Under the pieces are notes generated by a model. That model did no database searches. It was not told where the DNA came from and was given only the letters and a program-made list of their open reading frames with translations. From JBASRP01 sp044866075 (lineage in GTDB: Bacteria > Actinomycetota > AC-67), in the NCBI GenBank assembly GCA_044866075.1, contig JBIOTQ010000127.1:1-13360 (forward strand): DNA of 13,360 bases, written 5' to 3'. Made by a program: the position numbers and the translations under genes. Positions 1 to 7,577 of the stretch are shown piece after piece (position 1 is the stretch's first letter; every line of letters starts with the position of its first letter).

Positions 1-1
1 C

Positions 2-535
2 GTCTCGCCCAAGCGAGGCTTCGACCTGACACGCACGATCGGCTCGGTGTCGTTCGATAAGACTCCGGCTGAAGAACTCACCGGAACGTCCGGCCTCGAC
101 GAGGGCCTGCGCCTCTGCATCGCCGCGTCGTGCGCCGAGATGGTCGGCACCGCGGAGAAGGTGCTCGACCTCACCGTCGCCTACACGAAGGAGCGCGAGC
201 AGTTCGGCCGCCCGATCGGCTCGTTCCAAGCGATCAAGCACAAGTGCGCCGAGATGCTCGCCGATCTCGAGCCGTCGCGGTCGGCCGCGTACTACGCGAG
301 CTGGGCCGCCGCGACCGACGCGGAGGACGCGGAGCTCGCCGTTTCGGTTGCGAAGTCGTTCGGCTCCGAGGCCCTCGCGCGTGTCGCCGCGGAGGGTGTG
401 CAGGTGCACGGCGGCATCGCGTTCACCTGGGAGCACGACATGCATCTCTTCCAGAAGCGCATCAAGTCGATGCAAGCACTGTTCGGCGACGAAGCCGATC
501 ACCGCGAACGCATCGCGAAGCTCGCCGGCCTGTAG
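2..535 (+). CDS. Acyl-CoA dehydrogenase, C-terminal part (5' truncated by window edge)
   Basis: The reading frame is open from base 2 to the TAG at 533-535, giving 177 residues with no start in the window; the ATG at 47 is internal. It is the C-terminal helical domain of an FAD-dependent acyl-CoA dehydrogenase, the first oxidation step of beta-oxidation-type pathways. Visible family signatures are YTKEREQFGRPIGSFQAIKH (bases about 182-241), typical of the FAD and dimer contact region, and VQVHGGIAFTWEHD near the end. The glutamate of TWEHD (codon 431-433) lies where many members carry the catalytic base. The phrasing resembles actinobacterial FadE proteins used on steroid, fatty or branched acyl-CoAs. 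The substrate cannot be told from this fragment. The cupin that follows starts on the last base of this stop codon, so the two are probably co-translated. Confidence 0.93.
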   Translation, partial: VSPKRGFDLTRTIGSVSFDKTPAEELTGTSGLDEGLRLCIAASCAEMVGTAEKVLDLTVAYTKEREQFGRPIGSFQAIKHKCAEMLADLEPSRSAAYYASWAAATDAEDAELAVSVAKSFGSEALARVAAEGVQVHGGIAFTWEHDMHLFQKRIKSMQALFGDEADHRERIAKLAGL

Positions 536-858
536 TGGACGAATCGCTCTCGATCGACGCGGCGACTGCCGCTCTCGCCGGCCCATGGCAACCGAAGGAC
601 CTCATCACGGTCAACGACGCGATCGTGCGCGTTGCGCGTCTGCTCGGCGAGTTTCCGTGGCACCGCCACGACGAGGACGAGATGTTCCTGTGCTGGGATG
701 GCTCTTTCCGGATCGAACTCGAAGGCGGGAGCGCCGTCACGCTGCAGCGCGGTGATCTGTACGTGGTCCCGCGGGGCGTCTCACACCGGCCGGTCGCCGA
801 CGAGGTCGCGCACGCGGTTCTGCTCGAGCGCCCGGAGACGAAACAGTACGGCTCCTAG
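535..858 (+). CDS. Small single-domain cupin protein
   Basis: The protein has 107 residues starting from a GTG that shares its first base with the stop of the acyl-CoA dehydrogenase (TAGTG), an arrangement typical of translational coupling. An in-frame extension upstream lies wholly inside the dehydrogenase and was not used. Both cupin motifs are clear. Motif 1 is HRHDEDEMFLCWDG, with metal ligand candidates H43, H45 and E49; motif 2 is GDLYVVPRGVSH, with H84. The beta-barrel presumably binds one divalent metal. Small stand-alone cupins of this kind range from isomerases and dioxygenases to ligand-binding proteins, so no reaction is assigned. Its stop overlaps by three bases the stop of the convergent membrane-protein gene, leaving no room for a separate terminator. 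Confidence 0.88.
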   Translation: MDESLSIDAATAALAGPWQPKDLITVNDAIVRVARLLGEFPWHRHDEDEMFLCWDGSFRIELEGGSAVTLQRGDLYVVPRGVSHRPVADEVAHAVLLERPETKQYGS

Positions 859-1262
859 AGTCCGCCGATCACGCCGATCGTTAGGATCACGAGGCCGATC
901 ATCGCGAGGACCGCGTTCGCGGCCGCCATCTGATACGTCAGGCCGCGCGGTGGTGCGAACAGGTTCGTGTTGTTGGCCCTCCATCCCATCGTGTTCGAGG
1001 CCAGCTGCAGAGCCGCCGCGGCGACGAGAAGAACGGCCGCGAGCGTCTCCCAACCGGACGACAGATCGGATAGCGCCACGGCCCACACGAGGCCGAGGAG
1101 CATGAAACCCTCCCAGAGGGACACGCGGTGAACCTGAAGCAGCAGCGCACGATCGGCCGCCGGATCCTTGAGGCGTTCTTGCGAGAGCACGAACGCCATC
1201 ACGAACGAGAACAACAGGCTCCCGAGCCCGCCCAAGATGAGGACCTTCGCAGCCGTGTCCAT
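855..1262 (-). CDS. Four-helix integral membrane protein of unknown function
   Basis: The protein has 135 residues. The ATG at 1262 is preceded by a strong ribosome binding site (GAGGAGG, six bases upstream), which fixes the start. Four hydrophobic segments can be seen at about residues 5-26, 48-65, 72-90 and 112-133, so nearly the whole protein is in the membrane. The short loop before helix 2 holds HRVSLWEG (H45-G52), and the loop between helices 3 and 4 holds NTMGWRANNTNLF; these polar, aromatic stretches look like conserved positions. I do not recognise the family. It is the last gene of the minus-strand run, 42 bases after the nitroreductase, and its own strong ribosome site suggests independent translation initiation. 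The 3' end is convergent with the cupin gene. Confidence 0.8.
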   Translation of the reverse strand: MDTAAKVLILGGLGSLLFSFVMAFVLSQERLKDPAADRALLLQVHRVSLWEGFMLLGLVWAVALSDLSSGWETLAAVLLVAAAALQLASNTMGWRANNTNLFAPPRGLTYQMAAANAVLAMIGLVILTIGVIGGL

Positions 1263-1304
1263 GCGCGCCTCCTCGCTCGCCGGTCGCCGAGGCGAGCATA
1301 GACC

Positions 1305-1952
1305 TCAGGAGAGCGGTTTCCCCCAAGCCTCGGAGAAAGCGATCTCCTCGAGCGGTTTCCGGCGCGGCGGTCCGAAGTTCGGCTTCAGCGGATGGCCGAG
1401 GAGGATCAGCGAGATCGTCTCCACGTGTTCGGGGTACCCGAGCAAGGGTCGCACCTCGGCATCGAAGAAGCGGGTCAGGTTCGTCGGCACCGCGGCGAGC
1501 CCCAGGCCACGGGCGCTGAGGAGCAGGTTCTGGATGGCCGAGTACACCGCGCCGTACACGGAGGACGGCTCGAGGATCGTCTGGAGGTCGGATGTGATCA
1601 TCACGCCGAGGAGCGAGCGGTCGAGCATGCAGTTGATGAACACCGGCGCCTCGTCGATCGCGTCGGCCAGGCGGTCGGTTTCCGTGAGCATGATCCGCTC
1701 GGGCTCGTCGTTCGCCTTCGCCGGATCGCCGTAGACCTGCTTCGCGAAGCCCCACGATTTCTTGTAGATCTCGGCCATCGCGTGCCGCGTCGACGGATCG
1801 CGGACCACGATGAACGCCCACGGCTGCCGGTTGGTCGGACTCGGCGCCTTGCGCGCGGAATCGAGCAGTCGCCGGATGTGCTCGTCGGAAACGGGCTTGT
1901 CCGAGAATCGTCGGAGGCTGCGTTGGGTGTCGATCGCTTCGAACAGATCCAT
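1305..1952 (-). CDS. Nitroreductase-family FMN oxidoreductase
   Basis: The protein has 215 residues, normal for the family. The N-terminal LFEAIDTQRSLRRFSDKPV matches the classical nitroreductase start, in which arginines contact FMN phosphate. SPTNRQPWAFIVV (38-50) is the second FMN-binding stretch. SSVYGAVYSAIQNLLLSARG (130-149) is the dimer and FMN helix, and ILLGHP (183-188) with PPRRKPLEEI completes the C-terminal signature. Members are homodimeric flavoproteins that reduce nitro compounds, quinones, enones or flavins using NAD(P)H; the true substrate here is unknown. Its ATG overlaps by one base the TGA of the upstream gene (TGATG) and has no clear ribosome site of its own, so translation is probably coupled. 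Context next to a two-repeat alpha/beta-barrel protein and an amide hydrolase hints at small-molecule catabolism. Confidence 0.93.
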   Translation of the reverse strand: MDLFEAIDTQRSLRRFSDKPVSDEHIRRLLDSARKAPSPTNRQPWAFIVVRDPSTRHAMAEIYKKSWGFAKQVYGDPAKANDEPERIMLTETDRLADAIDEAPVFINCMLDRSLLGVMITSDLQTILEPSSVYGAVYSAIQNLLLSARGLGLAAVPTNLTRFFDAEVRPLLGYPEHVETISLILLGHPLKPNFGPPRRKPLEEIAFSEAWGKPLS

Positions 1953-2632
1953 CAGTCGACCCGGCCGAACACGTTCACGTACCAGATGTCGAGCGCGTCG
2001 TTAAGGGCCCACCGCAGGAACCGCTCGTCGCCCATCTCGAAACCGAACTTGCGCATCACCGCTTCGGGCATCGCGTCGACGGACGCCACCACGTCGTCGG
2101 TGTCGAGCTCGTAGAAGTGCAGGTAGCGAGGGTTGCCCCCCATCGCGTTCTCGTATGGGGTGATCGTGGTGAAGCCGTCGGGCGACGACGCGGCGATGCC
2201 GTGGATGTGGGTGAAGTCCGCCCAATCCCGGAGCTCCTGCGCGAGCTCGGGCGTGGTCGGGGAGATCAGGATCAGGAAGACGCCGCGTGTCGGCTTCCCG
2301 GAGCACCGGCCCTGCGATGGGCGCGGGTAGCGTCTGAAAAGGAAGCGGTTGGCGACGCGGACATCGCCCTCGCCGTGCGGCAGCCCGTCCATGCATGCCC
2401 ATACGACGTCGGGGCGCGCGAGCTCGTAGACGGTGAGATGGCTGAAGCCGTCGATCTTCTGTAGGAAGCGCGTCTCGTCGAGGCGAAGGTTCTTGAACGC
2501 GGTCCCGTGTGTGAACCAGCCGTTCGCCAGAGCCTTGGGGATCGCGACGTCGCGTTGCCAGGCCTCAACCCCGCCTGCGTCGGGCCCGTCGAGCATCTCG
2601 ATCATCAAGCCGGTCGGCTGGCGGTCTTCCAT
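1952..2632 (-). CDS. Tandem ferredoxin-like (dimeric alpha/beta-barrel) domain protein
   Basis: The protein has 226 residues from the ATG at 2632, 44 bases past the acylase stop. The in-frame extension upstream is antisense-of-frame noise over the acylase, so this ATG is preferred; GAGAG lies rather far upstream and the ribosome site is weak. The protein is an internal duplication. HLTVYELARPDVVWACMDGL (65-84) aligns with YLHFYELDTDDVVASVDAMP (170-189), and TGLMIEML near the N-terminus aligns with RGVFLILI at 116-123. Each half therefore looks like one EthD/antibiotic-monooxygenase-like beta-alpha-beta unit, so one chain could form the barrel that normally needs two. Such folds bind small hydrophobic or aromatic ligands, or act as cofactor-free oxygenases, decarboxylases or heme proteins. 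No catalytic residue is assigned. The gene is coupled to the nitroreductase through TGATG. Confidence 0.8.
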   Translation of the reverse strand: MEDRQPTGLMIEMLDGPDAGGVEAWQRDVAIPKALANGWFTHGTAFKNLRLDETRFLQKIDGFSHLTVYELARPDVVWACMDGLPHGEGDVRVANRFLFRRYPRPSQGRCSGKPTRGVFLILISPTTPELAQELRDWADFTHIHGIAASSPDGFTTITPYENAMGGNPRYLHFYELDTDDVVASVDAMPEAVMRKFGFEMGDERFLRWALNDALDIWYVNVFGRVD

Positions 2633-2676
2633 GAACGCGTTCTTACTCTCAGGCGACGCGCGGGTCAACGCGGTTG

Positions 2677-5574
2677 CTACTCGGTCGCGACCTCGCCGAA
2701 AAGATCGAAGTTCGGGAGGGACAGCCCGACCTCGTCGAGCGCACGCCAGATGTCGCGGAGCATGGCCGTGTCGGGTTGCGGGACGACGCCGCGGATGTAC
2801 GGCACGTCCTCGACCGTCGCATCGGCGAGTCCGCTCATGGTCTGGATCAGGGGCTTGTAGCGCCAGCCCTCGTAGAGGGCCTTCTGGTCGAAGACGTGCG
2901 GGCTGCCGGCGTTCACCGCGGCGACCGCGTCGCTCCCGACCTGGGTCTGGATCAGCGTCGGCACATCGATCATGCCGCTCTGACCCGGCGGGACGACGTT
3001 GAACGTCCGGAACGCGTCGCCGGCCCCGAAGTCGTGCAGCTGGTTGAAGCTGCCGCGGTTCATCCGCTCGAGGGTGATCTCCGGCGCCGCTCCTTGCGCG
3101 CCGACGGTGCTCACGATCACCGGCCCCCGCCACGTCGACTGATCGGCCGAGCCGAACTGCTCGGCGAGGGCTGCAACCGACTGGGTCAGCGTCGACACGA
3201 GAAGTGACGCGCAGGTCGATCCCGCGCAGTAGTCGCGCGACGGAGCGAGCGTCGTAGCCGGCTCGACGCCGGCGAGCTCCGGCGCGTGCGTGAGGACGTG
3301 GTACAGAACGCTGTCGGGCGTGAGGTAGCTCCCGTGGTCGTCCTCGTTGCTTCCCTCGATCACCGGCGGGAAGTCCATCCCGCGGTTGTACGGCCCGAGC
3401 TCGTCTTGGAGCAGCGTGTGCTGAAGCCGGTTCCGCCAGTCGCGGTAGATCGCGACGCCGGGATCGCCGTACGTCGCATCCGAGCCGTGCCGAAGCAGCG
3501 GACCGCCGGCGTCGCTCCACGACGTCATCGCCAGGTAGGCGTGGTACGCGGGCGAATCGGCCGGGGAGCCTTCGACCGCCAGCGCTTTGGCGAGGAACGG
3601 AAGGACGGTCAGCGCATGGATGTCGCTCGTCGCGGCCTTGCGGACGATGCCGTTCACCGACGTCACACATCCGAGCGGATCCGAACCGACGCGGTAATCG
3701 TCGTTCGAGAAGCACGCCGGCGACGTCGTGGGATCAGCGTCCGCCTCATCGAGCTTGATCGGCGCGCCGGCCGCGATCAGGCGCTGCACCTCGCGCGACA
3801 GCCCCTCCATCCGGTGCCGCGGTCCCCACAGCTCGCGCGCCTCGCCGGCACCGCCCCACCCCTTGATGGGCTTGTTGTTCCAGTTGGCTATGAAGCCTTG
3901 GTCCGGGTTGACCACCGTCGTGGCCTTGCGACCATCGGTCGTGAGGATCGCCGAGTTCGCGACGTACTGCTTCCCGCCGGGGCCCGTGCGCCACTCGTAC
4001 CCGACGCCGGGGAGCGGCAGGCGGGGATCGGTCTGGTCCGGCCGAAGCGGCGTTAACCCGCGATGGAAGTACGCGATGTCGCCGCTCGTCGAGGCGTAGT
4101 GGAAGTTGAACGTAAACGGGAACCCGTCGAGCGCCGCCTCGACGCTGTTGGGACCGGTGAGCGTCGTCTTCCGCCCGAGGCTCAGCCATGTGAGGGCGCC
4201 CTTCACGTCTTGCATCCAGTGGGCCTTCTTGTGGCTGAACGCAACGAGGTTGGCGGCATCGATGTAGAAGACCGGCCCGTGGACGGTGCGGCACAGCTCT
4301 TGGACGATCGGACGCACGGGAAGCATCGGGTGCGTCGGGTCGTCGGGCGAGATGATGCTCGCCGGGTCGGGCGGGCTCGTCGGATTCATGCGCACGAGGA
4401 AGGTTTCCGTGCGGCAGTCCATGTCCTGCCAGCCTCCCGGCACCGCGTACTGACGCGGGTTCGCCGGGTTCAACCGCTCGACGTAGGTGTCGATCTGATC
4501 GTCGATCCCCGACGTGACCGTGTACGCGAGCGTGCTCGTCCGGCCCATGATGTTTCCCGGACCGAGCGGGACGTTCACGCCGACCGAGTCGTAGGTCGGC
4601 GAGTGCACGCCCCCTTCGAAGAAGAAGCTCGGGGTCGAGTAGCCGACCTGCGGGCCGCCGCCGAGCATCGGATGCCCTGTCGACGTGTGGCTACCCGAGA
4701 CGACCAATGCGTTCGAGTGCCCCATCGAGAACAGCCCGGTCAGCCCGAGCCGTCCGGCGACGTAATCGATGACAGACTTCTCCGCGCGCTGCGCGCGGGC
4801 GGCGTTGCAGATCGCCGCGCCCACCTGCGGGTCGTGGAGGAGCGCCATCTGATCGGCGTTGAAGCGTCCGACCTTGTTCGGCCAGACGGCTTCGCCTTGC
4901 GTGATCGTCGTCGGCGCGTCGGGGTCGTCGATCCAGTAGAGATCGTTGAAGACCCCCTCTGCTTGCGGCTCGCCGCCGAGCCGCGTGGTCATGTTCGACA
5001 ACAGGCACGCGTTCTCGGCCTCGTGCCCACCTTCGGCGCCAAAGATGCTGAGGCCGACCGCGGCGAACGCGACCGAGTCCGTGATCGACCACGGCTGCGG
5101 CAAGGTGCCGAGCGCCAGGTACTCCGAGGGCAGCTTGCGGATCGGATCGGCGAGGTCTTCGGCGATCCGCGCGTTCACGCCGTCCACGAAAGCGCGGAAC
5201 TGCGCGGCCGAATCGGGATCGGTCCTCTCGAGCTCGTGGAACATGTCTTGCCGTTCGGGTTCGGTGTACAGCTCGCGCCGGATCGCGATGTCGAACTCGG
5301 CCGCCGTCTGCCCGCCGAGCGCCTCCGAGTCGCCGATCAGCTCGGCGAGCCGGCCCTTGCCCGCGCGACGGAGGATCTCCATCTGGAACAGGCGATCCTC
5401 GGCCATCGCGTAGCCGTTCGCGTAGGCGGCCTTGAGGTCGTCGTCGCTGAAGATGTGTGGGACCCCGAACGAGTCGCGGAGGATGCGCACGGTCTCGGGG
5501 GCCTGCGCTTTCGCGCTGAACGTGGCAGCCGCGAGGCTCAGGGCGGCGACGAGGACGAGCTTGGTCTTGGTCAC
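2677..5574 (-). CDS. Secreted penicillin acylase-family N-terminal nucleophile hydrolase
   Basis: The protein has 965 residues from a GTG at 5574, chosen because it gives a clean signal peptide (Lys-Thr-Lys, hydrophobic core, cleavage probably after AKAQA at residue 25); longer starts fall inside the thioesterase gene. The family (penicillin G acylase, AHL acylases, aculeacin acylase) cleaves amide bonds and matures by self-cleavage before the catalytic serine. Here MGHSNALVVSGSHTSTGHPM puts that serine at about residue 287, so alpha and spacer span about 26-286 and beta the rest. Other signatures are the N-terminal VRILRDSFGVPHIFSDDD and FTFNFHYASTSGDIAYFHRG, with candidate oxyanion Asn490. 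It is longer than usual (about 750-850). Eight cysteines fall in four near pairs, compatible with export and disulfides. Substrate is unknown: beta-lactam, acyl-homoserine lactone, lipopeptide or other N-acyl compound. Confidence 0.92.
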   Translation of the reverse strand: MTKTKLVLVAALSLAAATFSAKAQAPETVRILRDSFGVPHIFSDDDLKAAYANGYAMAEDRLFQMEILRRAGKGRLAELIGDSEALGGQTAAEFDIAIRRELYTEPERQDMFHELERTDPDSAAQFRAFVDGVNARIAEDLADPIRKLPSEYLALGTLPQPWSITDSVAFAAVGLSIFGAEGGHEAENACLLSNMTTRLGGEPQAEGVFNDLYWIDDPDAPTTITQGEAVWPNKVGRFNADQMALLHDPQVGAAICNAARAQRAEKSVIDYVAGRLGLTGLFSMGHSNALVVSGSHTSTGHPMLGGGPQVGYSTPSFFFEGGVHSPTYDSVGVNVPLGPGNIMGRTSTLAYTVTSGIDDQIDTYVERLNPANPRQYAVPGGWQDMDCRTETFLVRMNPTSPPDPASIISPDDPTHPMLPVRPIVQELCRTVHGPVFYIDAANLVAFSHKKAHWMQDVKGALTWLSLGRKTTLTGPNSVEAALDGFPFTFNFHYASTSGDIAYFHRGLTPLRPDQTDPRLPLPGVGYEWRTGPGGKQYVANSAILTTDGRKATTVVNPDQGFIANWNNKPIKGWGGAGEARELWGPRHRMEGLSREVQRLIAAGAPIKLDEADADPTTSPACFSNDDYRVGSDPLGCVTSVNGIVRKAATSDIHALTVLPFLAKALAVEGSPADSPAYHAYLAMTSWSDAGGPLLRHGSDATYGDPGVAIYRDWRNRLQHTLLQDELGPYNRGMDFPPVIEGSNEDDHGSYLTPDSVLYHVLTHAPELAGVEPATTLAPSRDYCAGSTCASLLVSTLTQSVAALAEQFGSADQSTWRGPVIVSTVGAQGAAPEITLERMNRGSFNQLHDFGAGDAFRTFNVVPPGQSGMIDVPTLIQTQVGSDAVAAVNAGSPHVFDQKALYEGWRYKPLIQTMSGLADATVEDVPYIRGVVPQPDTAMLRDIWRALDEVGLSLPNFDLFGEVATE

Positions 5575-5627
5575 CCCGACGGATTCGGTTTCGATGCGGG
5601 GATTCCTGCCGGGAGGCAGCGTCAGGC

Positions 5628-6065
5628 CTAATGACTCAGCTGTTTGCTGCGGCTGAGCATGAAGGTCGCGACCGCCTTCGCGCACAGCTCGCCTTTGTTC
5701 GTCACGTCGACGTCGGTGATCGCGGTGCGTTTCCCGAGGTGCACCACCTTGGCGGTTGCCGTCATGTCTCCGTCGTAGACCTTGCGCAGGAAATTGACCT
5801 TGAACTCGATCGTGCCGTCGATCGCTTCGCGACCATCCTCATCCAGCTGGAGCGCGATGGCGATGCCGCTCGCGATGTCGGTCAGGACGGCCGCCATGCC
5901 TCCGTGCGCCCAACGGTTGCCGTAGTGGACCTCGGGATCGATGTCGACGTAGGCGATCCCCTCGCGGTTCGGGCCCATCCGCATCTTGACGCCGAGCGTG
6001 CGGTGGAAAGGTGGGTTGAAGCTCGATCGGCGCTCGGTACTTCCGTCGGCGGTGTCGTCGCTCAT
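5628..6065 (-). CDS. PaaI-like hotdog-fold acyl-CoA thioesterase
   Basis: The protein has 145 residues. The core HYGNRWAHGGMAAVLTDIAS (47-66) is the PaaI/YbdB-type hotdog signature, with the HGG turn at 54-56 and the catalytic acid candidate D63. GTIEFKVNFLRKVYDGDMTA (84-103) is the second conserved strand pair. Members are homotetrameric and hydrolyse acyl-CoA, often aryl- or branched-acyl-CoA, to recover CoA from stalled intermediates. The first 18 residues are polar and not conserved. The start ATG at 6065 lies 19 bases after the zinc-ribbon gene, and AAGGA overlapping that gene's stop region could serve as ribosome site. It is 53 bases upstream of the acylase. Together with the acyl-CoA dehydrogenase and SDRs nearby this suggests acyl-CoA metabolism; the chain specificity is not visible. 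Confidence 0.92.
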   Translation of the reverse strand: MSDDTADGSTERRSSFNPPFHRTLGVKMRMGPNREGIAYVDIDPEVHYGNRWAHGGMAAVLTDIASGIAIALQLDEDGREAIDGTIEFKVNFLRKVYDGDMTATAKVVHLGKRTAITDVDVTNKGELCAKAVATFMLSRSKQLSH

Positions 6066-6084
6066 CCGGTCGTGACTCTATCCT

Positions 6085-6258
6085 TCACGCCGGCGAGGCG
6101 GTCGAGGCGTTCGACACTTCGGCCCCGCATTCGTCGCAGAAGCGAGCGCCGGTCGGGACGGGGTGGCCGTTCGGACACCTTGGCGTGACGCGATAGCCGC
6201 AATTGCTGCAGAACTTAGCTTCGTCGCGGTTCTCGGTTGCACAAATCGGACAACGCAC
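6085..6258 (-). CDS. 57-residue double zinc-ribbon protein
   Basis: This is a small gene of 57 residues, GTG start at 6258 and TGA at 6085-6087. Read on the minus strand it gives MRCPICATENRDEAKFCSNC followed by G, a short linker and CPNGHPVPTGARFCDECG. That makes two zinc-binding knuckle pairs: C3/C6 with C17/C20, and C28/H32 with C41/C44. A G-run (GGGGGG) five bases before the GTG can act as ribosome site, and no other in-frame start exists before an upstream TAG. The tail SNASTASPA is low in complexity and probably disordered. Similar short double zinc-ribbon proteins are common in Actinomycetota and are thought to mediate protein contacts; no enzymatic role is implied. It sits 75 bases after the SDR gene and 19 bases before the thioesterase, in the same orientation. 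Confidence 0.86.
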   Translation of the reverse strand: MRCPICATENRDEAKFCSNCGYRVTPRCPNGHPVPTGARFCDECGAEVSNASTASPA

Positions 6259-6333
6259 GGATGCCCCCCGTCGGCCTGAATTCGCAGCCTACCGCGCGGG
6301 TGTCCGGGTCGGAAGGGTCGCTCCTACGCACTG

Positions 6334-7122
6334 CTATCCGAGCATCGTCACGCCGGCATCGACCGGGATGACCTGGCCTGTGATCGCGTCCGAGTCGTCG
6401 GACGCGAGGAAGACCGCGGCGCCGGTGATGTCCTCGGGCTCGAGCGTGCGACGGAGCGCGCTCATCATCTTGATCGCGCCCATCATCGCCTCGGGGACGT
6501 GCTTGCGCGTCGCGTCGGTCATCGTCACGCCCGGCGCGATGCCGTTGACGTTGATCCCGAACTGACCGAGCGCCGCCGCCATGAAGTGCGTGTACGCGTT
6601 GAGGCCCGCCTTCGACAGCGAGTAGTGGTAGCTCGGCAGCTCCGTGGACTTCTCGTTCATCGCGTAGCCGGCCATCGCGTACATCCAGGCGGCGCCGGAC
6701 GACTGGTTGATGATCTTCCCCTTGCCCTGCGCCTTCATCGTCGGGAACACGGCCCGGGCGCAGAGCCACGGCCCGATCATGTTCACGTCGAGCACGCGCT
6801 TCAGGTACTCGAGCGAGTTGTTGGTCTGTTCGAGATCGAAATAGAGCCCGGCGTTGTTCAGGAGAACGTCGATGCGGCCCCACTTCTCGACCGCCGCCTG
6901 GGCCATCGCCTGCGTCGACGCTTCGTCGGCGACGTCGACCTTGACCGCGATCGCCTCGCCGCCGGCCGCCTCGATCTCCTTCGCCACCTGCTCGGCGTTG
7001 TCGTCTTTGATGTCGGCGACGGCGACCTTCGCGCCTTCCTCCACGAAACGCAGAGCGTGGGCCCGGCCGATGCCTTGCCCGGCGCCGGTGATGATCGCGA
7101 CGCGGTCCTGGAGCCGGCCCAT
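6334..7122 (-). CDS. Short-chain dehydrogenase/reductase (SDR), NAD(H)-type
   Basis: The protein has 262 residues. The Rossmann motif ITGAGQGIG is at 11-19; the acidic residue at the end of beta-2 (VADIK, D37) points to NAD(H) rather than NADP(H). NNAG is at 89-92, and the catalytic Ser141/142, Tyr167 and Lys171 (YSLSK) are present. The spacing between Ser and Tyr is about 25 residues instead of the usual 12-14: the segment around WMYAMAGYAMNEKSTELPS is an insertion that would line the substrate pocket. The C-terminus ends in the usual ITGQVIPVDAGVTMLG. Start ATG at 7122 shares one base with the stop of the upstream SRPBCC gene (TGATG), so translation is likely coupled. Substrate is unknown; a hydroxyacyl-CoA, steroid or other alcohol is plausible from context. 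Confidence 0.93.
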   Translation of the reverse strand: MGRLQDRVAIITGAGQGIGRAHALRFVEEGAKVAVADIKDDNAEQVAKEIEAAGGEAIAVKVDVADEASTQAMAQAAVEKWGRIDVLLNNAGLYFDLEQTNNSLEYLKRVLDVNMIGPWLCARAVFPTMKAQGKGKIINQSSGAAWMYAMAGYAMNEKSTELPSYHYSLSKAGLNAYTHFMAAALGQFGINVNGIAPGVTMTDATRKHVPEAMMGAIKMMSALRRTLEPEDITGAAVFLASDDSDAITGQVIPVDAGVTMLG

Positions 7123-7577
7123 CACTCGCCCACTTCGAGCGTCTTGCGGATCGCCTCGAGCTCGAGCCGGTACTGGTCGCGCCCCGACTTCTCCATCCAC
7201 TCGGTGCCGTCCTTGGCCTCATCCGGTAGAAGGATGGTGAACGTGATGGTGAGACGCGTCGATCCGTTCGGCAGCACCTCGAACGTGTTCACCTCACGCC
7301 CGGCCAGCGCCGGCGTCCCGGTGTCGGTGACGATCGTGTCGGGCTTGTCGACCTCGAGGACGTTCAGGAACGCCTCCATCGGATCCCAGCCCGGCAGGTT
7401 CAGATCGAAGACGTACTTCGTGCCCGCGCCGAGATCGGCCGGCCCTTCGGTCTTGCGGATGTTCGTGACGTTCGGGTTGTAGTCCGCGAGCTTGACGAAA
7501 TCGAGCCGGTAGTCGAAGACGTCCTCGACCGGCGCGTCTATCTCACCGGATTCGCCGTACGTCAGCTCGATGGTCAT
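7122..7577 (-). CDS. SRPBCC (START/polyketide cyclase-like) lipid-binding fold protein
   Basis: The protein has 151 residues. The N-terminal GESGEIDAPVEDVFDYRLDF is the typical first strand and helix of the SRPBCC superfamily (Bet v1, START, polyketide cyclase/COQ10-like). It is followed by alternating strands such as GAGTKYVFDL and TRLTITFTILLPDE and a long C-terminal helix (residues about 125-150). The fold encloses a deep hydrophobic pocket that binds lipids, steroids or polyketides, or catalyses cyclisation and hydrolysis; nothing here decides between binding and catalysis. ATG at 7577 overlaps the stop of the upstream SDR as ATGA. Its strong ribosome site (GAGGAGAAGAA) is encoded by the lysine/glutamate-rich tail of that SDR. 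It lies between two SDR genes and may carry their shared substrate. Confidence 0.87.
   Translation of the reverse strand: MTIELTYGESGEIDAPVEDVFDYRLDFVKLADYNPNVTNIRKTEGPADLGAGTKYVFDLNLPGWDPMEAFLNVLEVDKPDTIVTDTGTPALAGREVNTFEVLPNGSTRLTITFTILLPDEAKDGTEWMEKSGRDQYRLELEAIRKTLEVGE

Noticed and set aside
130..534. In-frame N-terminal extension of the cupin frame through the acyl-CoA dehydrogenase region
   Set aside because: Its translation is arginine-rich and repetitive as expected for a shifted frame of a high-GC gene, while the dehydrogenase frame has clear family motifs; the cupin begins at the GTG at 535.
781..1821. Long minus-strand open frame across the membrane-protein and nitroreductase genes
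   Set aside because: The product is Arg/Gly/Pro-rich with no domain; both genes in the other minus frame have family signatures and ribosome sites.
5606..5619. CTGCC-GGGA-GGCAG small hairpin between thioesterase and acylase
   Set aside because: A five-base stem is common by chance in this GC-rich sequence, and the position gives no clear role.
4063..5631. 522-residue plus-strand open frame opposite the acylase
   Set aside because: It is antisense to a well-supported Ntn hydrolase and its composition (many Arg, Val, Asp, Glu) is that of the complementary strand of a high-GC gene.
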